64,000 nucleotides of DNA from positions 40,792,766-40,856,765 of the forward strand of contig CM037785.1 in assembly GCA_021229015.1 (NCBI GenBank), in the 5' to 3' direction. The translations under genes and the position numbers were made by a program. The notes under the pieces were generated by a model. That model worked only from the letters and a program-made list of their open reading frames with translations, was not told where the DNA came from and ran no database searches. The DNA is from Solen grandis. Lineage: Eukaryota; Mollusca; Bivalvia; Adapedonta; Solenidae. Shown here one piece after another: positions 1 to 10,162 of the stretch. Numbering within the stretch: position 1 is the first letter of the stretch; each line of letters starts with the position of its first letter.

Positions 1-530
1 AGGTCTATTTATTCATTAGAATAAACTGAAATTATTTACTCAAATTGTGTTGATTAGTTGTTGTGCATTAATTACTAATTAAAAACAATATTGATTAAAT
101 CAGTCTGACTGGCATTCCTTTCTTTATAAGTACATATCAATACCTATAAAATCATTAATCATTACCTTTATGGTTGATCGGGACAAACATCCAATCAATT
201 AACAACTTTTGCAAACTGTAAGCGGCCGTCTCCCACTCATTTCGGTAATTAACTGACATTCGCACCTTGCCATTGTTTTCAAAATGTCGCAGGTAATTAA
301 TGCGCGTCAGCGACTTCGGATAAGGGGGTGCGAAAATCATACGAATTAATTGGCACGGGCCAAACAATCTTTTCGGATGAGGCCAGGTATTCGAATGGCA
401 CAAATTTAAAAACCCAGATACTTTTTTTATAAAGAAATAAGAAGGAGAGTGATCGAGACCAACGAAGTATTTCGAATGACGCTGGGTATTTGAACGAGAG
501 GGGTGGAGAAACCGGGGTTCGACTGTAGAT
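1..530. other. AT-rich stretch, no gene recognised
   Basis: Open frames on the minus strand here (for example 155-538) show no recognisable domain and no convincing splice structure. Some text near 350-530 weakly resembles the minisatellite that starts just downstream, so part of it may be decayed repeat. The missing 3' exons of the downstream P450 gene should lie at or beyond this edge, but none was identified. Confidence 0.4.
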
Positions 531-534
531 ACAA

Positions 535-1580
535 CCAAGTAAAATATTCAAACAAATGCAACAACGTTATATACTGAACAGACGCAACGACGTAACATAT
601 GAAAACAGATACGAAGATTTTACATATTTCAACAGACATGACCATGTAATATATTCAAACAGTATATTTGATGAAACTTATACTGTGTGGAATTGTTCAT
701 TTTTTTAATATTAAATTTTAACTTTTTAATATCCAACACAAATATTTTTCTTTGAAGCTATTACCTGGACCTTTCGGCAATGGGGGTACGGGAATCTATT
801 TACATCCGGATGTGAAAACCATCTCTCAACAAAGACGGGGGCCGGCACAATCTGTCGAACATCTGGGACAGCTTGTTAACACCTCTCAGTGAGGGAGGTG
901 TTGACAGGGGATTAATTCTTTAATCTCCTCATTCTGTTGATTAAGTCTTAAGTACAAGGACGAAAGCTCCAGGTAATAGCTTTCAAGAAAACAAGAAAAA
1001 ATATTTGTGTTGAATATTGAAAAGTTAAAATTTAATATTTAAAGAAAAATCAAAGAGATACAACCACTTTACATATTTCAACAATACAACCCTGTAACAT
1101 ATGTAAACAGGTACAACCACTAAACGTATTTTAACAGATACGACCAATGGACATATTTAAACAGATACACCTATGGACATATTTAAACAGATACGACCCT
1201 GTAACATATTTAAACAGATACGACCCTATAACATATTTAAACAGATACGACCAAGGACATATTTAAACAGATACGACCCTGTAACATATTTCAACAGATA
1301 CGACCCTGTAAATTTTTCAACAGATCCGACCATGTAAAATGTTCATATACCACTGAATATAAAAAGTAACATATTCCAACAGACATGCCCATGTAACATA
1401 TTTAAACAGGTTTGACAAAGAAATATATTTAAACTGATACAACCAGGATACATATTAAAATATATACATGTTCGACCAGGTATTTTAACAGAATTGGGTA
1501 AAATATTCAAACATACTACCATGTACATATAAAAACAGATACGAAACCAATTGAAAGATATTACAACATACAAATTAAAA
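535..1580. repeat. Diverged minisatellite, unit about 28 bp, interrupted
   Basis: A motif close to ACATATTTAAACAGATACGA plus CCCTGTA recurs through 1049-1580, and in more diverged form through 535-700. Units vary between about 26 and 30 bp and carry many substitutions, so the array is old. The gap between the two blocks is exactly filled by the foldback element at 701-1048, which apparently inserted into the array. Minus-strand open frames across it (427-645, 1343-1573) are by-products of the repeat. Confidence 0.8.
701..1048. mobile_element. Foldback/MITE-like element inside the minisatellite
   Basis: Terminal inverted repeats of roughly 55-60 bp face each other at about 705-768 and 969-1045. 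Both contain the AGCTATTACCTGGA block and the AATATTTGTGTTG block in opposite orientation. The core has a smaller hairpin around 872-904 built on ACACCTC/GAGGTGT. There is no coding capacity. The element interrupts the 28-bp minisatellite, which dates the insertion after array formation. The superfamily is not determined because the target duplication is obscured by the repeats. Confidence 0.7.
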
Positions 1581-1700
1581 CAGGTAGATTTCTTTTATAA
1601 AAGTCAGGAACCCATCCACAATTATTCTTTCTTCAGGCTTTGAATACATGTATCAAAATGTGTTTTGGCGTAGGTATAGAATTTTATATTCTGTACTTAC

Positions 1701-4700
1701 CTATAAATATCAAAGCCGTCAGGAAACTTTTTTATTTGCTTCTCAATAAACCCATTTAAGTTTTCAATGCATCGGCTTATAAGAGGTGACATCTGATGAA
1801 AGATTATTAAAAATGAAAGTCATGGTGCATGTTGAAGTTAAAACAACAAGGTTAAGTCACTGCTAGATTTGGGTGTCACTCTGTTTCTGCTGAATGTTTG
1901 ATATTATTAATGCTAGCGTATTTTGCCTATGGGTTTCAAAATGGGAAACCTTATACACAAAATTCTCTACATTGAAGGTAGCAAATTAAAGTAGAATAAA
2001 ATAAATTATTCATTATATTTTTATTATATTTTTGTATTCTTTTTTAACTCTATTCAAACAAGTTAAGATTTTATCATCTTGCTCTTTATAAATAAAGCGC
2101 TCGGGATCTTCTTCCACTTGTAATTAGTTGGACATCATTGTATAATTGTAACAAACACAATAACATTTGAGCTGTATTCGATATGTTATTTTCTGACTAA
2201 AATATGTACATGCAATTATGCAGCATTGTCAAACCAGAGTACGATAATTTGCCATCTTCACGGTTGAATTGCTACTTACATACCACATAGCAGGTTTCTT
2301 TGAACAATTTATAATAGCTAAATAGATTTTTTCCAATATCTTCGAACAAATCATAATATAACATTGAAATGAAACCAATTTACGTACATTTCTCATTTTT
2401 CCAGAGCTGAATGCTGGACTTAAGGTAGAACGTAGAAATTTCCAATGTGCGCCTTTAGCGATTGACACGGCCGATTCGAATTCTTCCTGCACTGGAAACA
2501 TCTGTTTTAAAAAGAAGAAAGGACATATAGTATCAGTCTTAAGTCATTAGAGTTAACCTCAGGAGAATGTCAAGTCCTGCGGGCAAGAAAATGCTATTAA
2601 AGATGTTAGAATCATGTCAAACTTGTTGAAAAGAACAACAACAATTTAAAAACTGACCGTATGCAGATACTGTTCAAATTGTATCAGAATTGGCTTTTCA
2701 AACACTAGAGTAAGAAAGAAAGAGAAAATCATGATCACGACATAATTACTGGGTATTATGTTATTATTTCAAGGTATTTACGTTAAGTTGTAATAATGAA
2801 AAATACTAATTTCAATCATTTTCCCGCCACTTGTGAAAATAATATTTTTCTGAGCACGGGTCTTAAAACAAATCAATAAATATATTCTATACATAATAAA
2901 TATATGTAACTATCCCAATCAAAACATCATTCCTTTACAAAAGTATAGCCTAAGTCACCGAGTAGTTCCGGCTGGCGTTGTGTCTTGGTTTCATCATTTG
3001 AACTTATCGGATATTTTTTTATTGAACTGTTTTTGAAAGAGAAACCCATAAATTGAATCATGATGATAACGAAGCCATACCACTCTATCCGAGAAATTCG
3101 CAAAGTCTTTCACGAGTATTTGCTTCAACATATCTACATCGTTTACGATGAGTGACGGGGTATTCCCAATGAATGAACTACAAAATAAACAGAGAGTACA
3201 ATATATAAATTTATATACCTTTTTCGACAGAAAGATGGTACATATGACGTCATCATTTACATCACATACGATATCTTGTGATGATGGTGAAAGTATAATA
3301 AATATTAGCACTATGAGGGACACAAGTAGCTTTAGCACATGTATACTAATATAATCCATCAATCATTAAATTGTGATCATGGTCCATCAAGTGATTGTAA
3401 ATGCAAGCCTAATAGACTATGAGCAAAGAAATCTATAACTCCAAGTCAGCAGATGTTTGCATCGGTCATTTTAAGCATTTGAAGGACCATGATTATAATC
3501 TAATGATGGATGGATTACCTTATATCTCACACGATTGCTAGTGTTCAAGACAATACAATTTCAATAAAAAGTGACGCCATGAACCACTAAATAGAACCAT
3601 TCTTATTAAGTTTTTTTCCGTTTTCGAAAACGGTTCAACCTTATATAAAGTGTTTAGAATATAATGTTTTGTTCCATTCAGCCAAAACTTAACCCTTTGT
3701 TTATCAGCTTAACACTATGCATACGGTTCGACTCGGGCAAAGTGGCCGCCAGATGTCGCAAGGCTGTTCAGCGTGACGGTAGAAATCTATACAACCATTA
3801 CGGATGTCACTTGTGACAATTTGCATTGAAGTCTGTAGACACAAACATAGGTATTAAATGTTAATCAATCCTGGATTTTTTTAAGCTATACATTGGTATC
3901 TGTCTATTTTCACTTTTGTCACTTACCCGAACACTTTTCCTTCCTTCTCAACAACACTGGCATCAATGTATTCAAGCCCCTGAAATTTATCGGAATATTT
4001 AATGAGGTCGGGGAAAAGAGAACTAAAAAATTAATCTGGTTCACGGACACTAGTTGAATATGTCAATATATGTGTATTTTGAAACTCGTCGCTAGATCAG
4101 TGTTTTAAGTTAGGCCCTATGATCAAGGAGACCTCTTGTCATCCATCTAAATGATACAGATTTAAATGATCAATAATTCTAATTCTGTGACTGTGTATGA
4201 AACGTAATTATTTTATATTAAGATTTTTTTAATACGGTAAAACTACGATAACCCGAGGGACAATCACTCGTTCGTTGTCAATCGGAACACCTTACATACC
4301 ATCTACGAAATATGGACGAGTAGTTACGATTGATTCTACACGCGATTTTTTTTATTTCCCTCGTCAGATCTCGGGTTATCGCAGTTGTATTCTATATATA
4401 TTAGATATGATATGTACGTAGTGTGAATGTTCCAATCATTAACAAACTTGCCTTCATGATCACTTGAGGAAGATCTCCAAAGAAGAATATGGTCCGCTTA
4501 GTTCGTATGCCAAGTCGTGTAAAGTAATTCTGTTTATGCCACGAGTATCTGAAATAGATCGTAAAAGACATGTTCTAGAAAGACAAAAAATGAGCACGAT
4601 GGTTTTAAGGAAATTTCATTTAGATGGTGAGGGCTCACGATACAATTAAAGTCAGGAATTCGAAGTCAGTTTATTAACACTCTTTATTCTTGCTATTCAA

Positions 4701-5575
4701 AGATAATTAAATCAGAGGACAAATATTTCAAAACAAAATTATATTTTTTTTCGAAATGTGGACTTTGCATGTTTCTATGAGTTTAACGTACCAACGACAG
4801 TATTTAAGTCATTTTGGAGCTTTAGTCTGCAAGTGTTGCCTCACTAGTACAGTCAAGTGGCAAGTCACGTGATCTCGATACCTGAAAATTCCCATATGTT
4901 CTGAGCGTTAAACGACCGTACAGTACAGTCTTAACGTCTTTGGTATGACGCGGATATGGGGTGGGGCTCCAAGCACTTGACCACTAAATTATACATTTAT
5001 GTGTTTTCTATTCGTGGACAATACCAGCCACGAATTCAACGCAATTAAATCCCCATTTAAAGAATATAGTTCACAGTATGCAGCTATAGATGAGTACATC
5101 AACAAAACGTATGTGTAACTTAAATGCGTATATATTTCTTAATTTAAAAAAGGCAGTATAACTATACCACAATAGTGGGTAGGTATGCAAAAAAATCAGC
5201 AAAAAAAACAAAAACAACAACAACAACAAAAAAAAAAACCCCAAAAAGAAACAAACGAAAGTTTAACTTGGTATAACAGCTATACATAAATATGAAGTTT
5301 ATCACCAGGCTTGAATCCTGCCAACCTTACTAAGCCTTAAGTTATGCTCAAATCGCTCAAATACTTAGTGACCTACTTCATTATTATTCACCCTAATGAT
5401 AATGCCAAATCATTTCATTTCATAAGAATACTGCTGGTCAGTAAGGTAATTATTTGTGTTTCCAGTACAAAGATATCGGAGTGCCTGATATTTCTTAGCG
5501 CTAAATATTGTTAGTGGAATTCAAGCCAGATTTCACAGTGGTTAAACAAATTTCCAGTGTTGTGTCAAGTATTCC

Positions 5576-5623
<48 letters not shown>

Positions 5624-5765
5624 GCGTCGATTAAAATATATATTTAAAAAGGATGATTGGGGAAAATAGTGTAGGAAACGTCAATACTTACAGACAGATC
5701 GGAAATAGTAATGTTGCTACGGCAACAACCCATGTTGGCACTTCCATAAATCCGAGAATTTCCAT
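1701..5765 (-). CDS. CYP3-clan cytochrome P450, 5' half, six exons (partial)
   Basis: Microsomal monooxygenase of the CYP3 type, anchored in the ER membrane by its N-terminus. Six exons splice in frame: 5692-5765, 4452-4548, 3927-3979, 3081-3177, 2388-2501 and 1701-1792. Exon 1 starts at ATG 5765 and gives a hydrophobic anchor (MEILGFMEVPTWVVAVATLL). Exon 2 gives the hinge and FFFGDLPQV. Exon 3 ends in EGKVFG. Exon 4 has PSLIVNDVDMLKQILVKDF then FSDR. Exon 5 carries helix C (GAHWKFLRSTLSPAFSSGKM, with WxxxR). Exon 6 has MSPLISRCIENL. All splice phases agree. The donor of exon 2 is GC (AAG|GCAAGT) instead of GT. The usual PGPxP prolines of the hinge are absent (GIRTKRT). The gene continues beyond position 1, and no exon after 1701 was found. 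Introns hold two MITEs and two SINE remnants. It may be functional or early in decay. Confidence 0.88.
2095..2157 (+). repeat. SINE fragment (same family as 32.8-kb copy)
   Basis: The block CTTCTTCCACTTGTAATTAG followed by TTGGACATC matches the 3' body of the tRNA-derived SINE at 32818-33063 (CTTCCTCCACCTGTAATTAG). It is truncated on both sides and lies in intron 5 of the P450 gene. Confidence 0.6.
3357..3513. mobile_element. 157-bp MITE-like element in P450 intron 3
   Basis: It starts CCATCAATCATTAAATTGTG with ATCATGGTCC following, and ends with the inverse (GGACCATGATTATAATCTAA then TGATGGATGG). A second copy with the same ends and internal text lies at 50871-51036. Two related copies with matching boundaries support a mobile element. 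It is non-coding. Confidence 0.75.
4233..4394. mobile_element. 162-bp MITE-like element in P450 intron 2
   Basis: Inverted ends: AAACTACGATAACCCGAG on the left and CTCGGGTTATCGCAGTTGT on the right, in an AT-rich context. The TA-flanked ends and small size suggest a mariner/Tc1-type non-autonomous element, but that assignment is inference. Confidence 0.6.
4781..4985 (-). repeat. Degraded tRNA-derived SINE, minus orientation
   Basis: It follows the order of the better copy at 51321-51584: a TTTAACGT..ACCGACAGTATTT-like end, then a TGCTGAGCG-like block, then CTTTGGTATGACGCGG before the former tRNA head. Heavily mutated. It lies in intron 1 of the P450 gene. Confidence 0.65.
5577..5620. repeat. 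(TA)n microsatellite
   Basis: About 22 uninterrupted TA units in intron 1 of the P450 gene, just 72 bp downstream of the exon 1 donor. Confidence 0.95.
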
Positions 5766-6065
5766 TTTGTACCTCGATCTAGTAAAGCTTTGAAAGATGA
5801 AATGTTTTAAAGATGTTCATACAATTTAATTGATATGATTCATTAATAATTTGAGTGAAAATGTAAAGAAATATACCGTCACCAATAATTTTACATACAT
5901 AGCACTATATATAATAACAAAATATTCTCTTGAAAAAAAAGAAAAGACTATTAAACAGTATTTTCGTAGTTTAGTTTTATTTTACGATGAAAAGAAATAC
6001 CTACATTTGCTAGAGAATATCTATGTCAATCTGCGCGCATCCAATATCGGGTGCTCTTGGCGTAT

Positions 6066-6428
6066 CTACGGAAGCCTATTAGGGTCATTTTGTCTTTGGC
6101 GTTTTGTGTTCTGAGTCAGGTATTATACGTGATGAGCTAGGTCTTATGACTTCCATAGATCTACTAACTTTTATCAGGCTACACAAACAAGGTATTTTAT
6201 TACTCACGCCTACTTAAAAATCGTTTTTATATTCATTCCCTTTGAAATTGGTGAATAGTTGAGGACTTGTCCGCCATTGTTTTGTCATGTTGCAAATGTT
6301 TTGCCTTTTTATCGCGTGAAGCCTTAAACCTAAGGACTAAGTCATAAGACCCAGCTCATAACGTATAATACCCGACTCAGAACACAAAATGCTTAAGACA
6401 AAATGGCCCTTATATGCTTCCGTACAAA
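6066..6428. mobile_element. Inverted-repeat (MITE-like) element upstream of the P450 start
   Basis: About 90 bp at each end are inverted copies. The left end reads CTACGGAAGC, then CATTTTGTCTT, TTTTGTGTTCTGAGTC, GTATTATACG and GTCTTATGACTT. The right end holds the same blocks in reverse complement. It sits 0.3-0.7 kb upstream of the P450 initiation codon, so it could lie in its promoter region. No coding capacity. Confidence 0.75.
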
Positions 6429-6718
6429 GCTGTTGCAATACACACCTAACTTTCATAAGTGATAACGCGACCTAAATATTAACCCCATGACTGGGGTCTC
6501 TTCCATGTTTATTTTTTGTTCATGCCGTTACTATTTTAGCACATGGCATTTCAAATGCTAGTATTTGTTCATACATTAAACCTCTAGGTATTTACATCTC
6601 TGTCAAAAACAATAAGTGTGAACTATGCAACCACATAACTAGCATCGGAGACCCACGAGCGCTTATTCCTTTCCTTCATACAGCGTAATATAACTTAAGG
6701 AAAATGCCAGGTGCTAAA

Positions 6719-6812
6719 TAGCTTAGTTCATAGTTGCCTTTTAACTACACGACATAGTCACTCGGGATCCTCCCTCGTGACGTGTAGTTAATGGCAACTA
6801 TGAACTAAACTA
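6719..6812. repeat. Long hairpin, about 34-bp arms
   Basis: AGTTCATAGTTGCC..TTAACTACACG on the left pairs with CGTGTAGTTAA..GGCAACTATGAACT on the right around a loop of about 25 bp. The text just before it (GAGACCCACGAGCGCTTATT, 6649-6668) recurs at 13975, so both may belong to one small repeat family. Confidence 0.7.
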
Positions 6813-7171
6813 TACATAGAACGTGTGCACCCGGCTCGAATATTTACTTAATACATGTAATATATTCGCTTATTTGGTATAGGTGTTATCTTTTTCCACA
6901 GGGACTCGAAGTTGAATGGGGCGATACTGGGGTGCGTTGCTAATGCAAAGGGTCCAAATAAGTTGCGATATAAATTACGCCGCAGTAGTTACCCCCCTCT
7001 CCCTAACAGTTGTTAAAGGAGCGTGGTGTGACTTTAACGGTGCGAGGAGTTTGATTGCGATACAGTTAACTCTCGGCAGCAGTTACTTCCCCTGATCAGT
7101 ACATGTACCACTGCAACCACAAGTTTTATTCGTCACGATGACTTGATTTCAAAACATGTATCAAATAGGGT

Positions 7172-7560
7172 TTACTTTAGGTAATTCATATGCAGATCCG
7201 GATCCAGGAGTTCAGGTTGTTGGGGGGGGGGGAGAATATTTAAGAAATGTAGGCAGTGACAATGCAAGCGGCTTGCCAGGGCCGTGATAAGGGTGTAGTT
7301 CCGATTGGACGAGGGATCATGGGGAAGTGTCTTAATTTTAAGCTGTAAAACAGTGCATTCTTGTGAGGTTTTGGGGGGTTGTAAGTTTACCTTTATGTAT
7401 GGTCGGGGAAGTTTAAAGGTGCGCCCCCTTGAAACCTTCACTGCATATGTACAAATGTATTGATGATAAAAAAATAAAAACAAAAAGAATATCTGACTAA
7501 AATAGTAAGATGTCTGTTAAATGATCCAATCTCTATAATCTCAAATTTTAAGTAGTCTTT
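7172..7560. other. Non-genic stretch with a G-run
   Basis: A minus-strand open frame at 7172-7483 has no recognisable domain. A run of ten G at about 7221 is the only notable sequence. No gene is supported. Confidence 0.4.
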
Positions 7561-7589
7561 TTCTATCACCGCAGCAAAAACAGTTTTCA

Positions 7590-8120
7590 CAATGGTCGAC
7601 TTTCTTCTTATGAGTTTTGGATATCATAGCAACGGATCGCCATGTTTTGATTGCTTGGTTTAACTAACGTCATTTGGTTTTATTCGGTGGCAGTACATTA
7701 TCACTATAAAGAGTGTGTTCATGGGTTCCTTTACAACTGGATGTTGCAAAAAAAAAAGTTTCGAGGTATATGAAGGTACTCCTCAAGTAACATGGTAAAC
7801 AAACATGGCCGACAATGTTTATTGATAGATTTTTTTAATTAAATGTCGGAAAACAATATGTCTTGTTTGTTGTTCCTGTTTCGAATTATTGTTCCTTCCC
7901 ATGGGAAGGAACATCTATAGTCATACATTTCAACTTGACAGTTTCAGATTCGCTTCCTGCGGAGATGTTATCCCGCTTAGTATCTGATTTGCCTCATGAT
8001 ACCTACGATGAGACGGGATCCAATCGGAAGTGACGTGATAGCAGAAACCGCCACTTATCCGCCATTTTAACGGCCATTACGTGATATCACGTAATGTGCG
8101 CCATTTATACGCCATTTTTT
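7590..8120 (+). promoter_or_regulatory. Promoter-like cluster of YY1-type, ETS/CRE and palindromic motifs
   Basis: Motifs seen by eye: CGCCATGTTTTG (about 7628), AACATGGCCGAC (7802), CGGAAGTGACGTGA (8025-8038, an ETS site joined to a CRE half) and CCGCCATTTTAACGGCCATT (8060). Two perfect palindromes occur: GTTCCTTCCC/ATGGGAAGGAAC at 7891-7912 and ATTACGTGATATCACGTAAT at 8076-8095. Such clusters are typical of GC-rich animal promoters and of LINE 5' UTRs. The nearest downstream coding relic is the LINE ORF1 at 8588, so this may be that element's internal promoter. No transcription evidence is available. Confidence 0.35.
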
Positions 8121-8587
8121 CGACCATTTTTAGTCAGTCTAGCAGGTGCGTGCAGGTTTAAATTACGGCTTCGTGTTGTCCCGATTAAGAAAACACGATA
8201 TCAGCCTAAATTGAACTTAGCCCTATTAAAGTCCTTGAATTTCTTGCTTCATTTCCTGTGCTACCAGAAAAAAAAAACATAAGAAAGTTTTGACTTGGAG
8301 AGAAATGTTCAACCACCTACAGTTTGTCCTTTTCGTACTCTAAGGTTATCTCTTCCATATGCAAATGCTGAAAAACGTCGGCTTTCACTTCATACTTCAT
8401 CATTTAGAAATGCCCTGGAAGGAAGTTTTGGTAGGCTAAAACTTGTAAAAATTAATGTTCATGTGCGATATTGATCTTATTGGCCGAGAAATGTTGTCAA
8501 CGTTAGACGTCATCTTGAAAACAGTGTTTCCAGTTAAATCGTTATGCATAAATGGAATAATTTATATGACTCGATACTAATCGTTAA

Positions 8588-9126
8588 ACCGTAAACGAAT
8601 TGTTAACCAAAAGGATTGTCTCTTTAGAGGCAAACAAGGCCACAATTAGTCAACAATTTGATAATGCTGAACAATATTCCAGACGATCATGTCTTCGTGT
8701 TTCGGGTTTAACAGAGACTCCAGGAGAATCTACTGATGACATTGTCCTAGATATTGCCCGAGTGTGTAATGTTGAGCTGACCATGAAGGATATCGACAGG
8801 TCACACAGAGTCCGACCCATGAAAACACCTTCAGTGAATTCTCGTGCTCGACCTCCTGATATCATTGTCAAGTTCGTATCATATCGCCCTCGTGTTGCCC
8901 TCTTAAAAGGAAAAAATCAACTCAAGGATAGCCCGTTTTATAAAGGGGTTTACATTAACGAGGATCTCACACGTCACCGTGCAGCTCTTTTGCGCAACGC
9001 TATGCAACTGGTCAGCAGCAAAAACTGTTAAATACATGGTCTTTCGATGGACGCATCTATGTAAAATGCACTGAGGGTACTCGACGTCTAATCTCTTCAC
9101 AGGAAGATCTCGACACATTTGTGTAG
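8588..9126 (+). pseudogene. LINE ORF1 relic (coiled-coil/RRM RNA-binding protein)
   Basis: The reading frame is open from 8588 to about 9030 but has no ATG start. It begins in a heptad-like segment (SLEANKATISQQFDNAEQYS), continues with RRSCLRVSGL, DIDRSHRVRP and FVSYRPRVALLK, and ends GVYINEDLTRHRAALLRNA. These are the hallmarks of LINE ORF1 proteins, with a short coiled coil, an RRM and a C-terminal domain that bind the element RNA. A one-base shift near 9028 moves the C-terminus (WSFDGRIYVKC to DLDTFV) to another frame, ending at TAG 9124-9126. The product is not recoverable as it stands. Confidence 0.8.
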
Positions 9127-9239
9127 CTATCCTGGCATTATTTACATACCCTTTCAATGATTAGCATGAAATTTCCACAATTTACATCATCTCGATCTTT
9201 TATAAATTTCCTTCATACAATAATGTATAGTTAATTCAC

Positions 9240-9930
9240 ATACTATACAAAAGTGCAAATAAGAGAGAGAAGATGAGTGTGCATATGTGTATTTGTATAC
9301 AAATTCAGTGAGTTCTACAAACATCTGTTAAAACAACGCACACAGGCTCTCGCGCGAGCACATCCCCGACCACACATACACATGACCATATAATACAGAT
9401 ATTCAACTAACTGCGATCATTCAAAACTATACATCACCACACGCACAACATGCACATAAACCAATCCATTCATTCATACATCGTGCATTAATACGTACAG
9501 TCGCGCACATACAAAATTTTAGATACATCTGTATGCACAAACATGCATACGTACATACACTCTCACGCATGCATGCACGCACGCAAACATACACATAGAA
9601 ACATGTTCATACATACATACATACAAATATCACACACATGCACACACATACAATGTATTTGCAAATTTGTTTTCAACGTGCCACTTACCAAAAAACCAAG
9701 ATCATGCTCAAATCCATTTTATACTTCGTAAGTGTGTCCTCTTTGAGTTTTATGTTACATCTACTTCTTATGTTATTTCTACATGTATGTCCAAATTACT
9801 GTTAATTTAGACACGCTTACATTTCCATAAAAGAGATATGCTTATCTGTCCATCTTTGTGTAGACAAACGCTTGTTGTCAGTGTTTTAACCGCTTGCTTA
9901 TTCTGTTGTATATATATATATATATATTAT
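9240..9930. repeat. CA/ACAT-rich low-complexity tract and (TA)n
   Basis: Irregular ACACAC, ACATAC and CATGCA tracts (densest 9540-9650) and a short (TA)n at about 9910-9926 fill the spacer between the LINE ORFs. The open frame at 9543-9731 (MHTYIHSHACMHARKHTH) is an artefact of the simple repeat. Confidence 0.8.
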
Positions 9931-10162
9931 GTGTGTGAATCTGATCGTCCGAAGATATGTCTTCTTTCTCGTTGTTAAACTTGAGGGGGCAATAACTATA
10001 GCATTATGTAGGGTATTGAATCATCTCTTTGTCTAATAAAGCATGTTATTCTAAATATGAATTATAACAAATCTTAGGAGAGAAAATACCACATGACTAA
10101 ATTTCCGATGAGTAAAGGACTCTTTCTCGTTTTACTTCTACTGTCTATCAACTTTTTCTTCT

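Noticed and set aside
155..538. 127-residue minus-strand open frame as a gene
   Set aside because: No domain, no codon or residue signal, overlapping frames of similar length, adjacent to a decayed repeat.
9543..9731. His-rich small protein
   Set aside because: Translation of CA/ACAT simple repeats.
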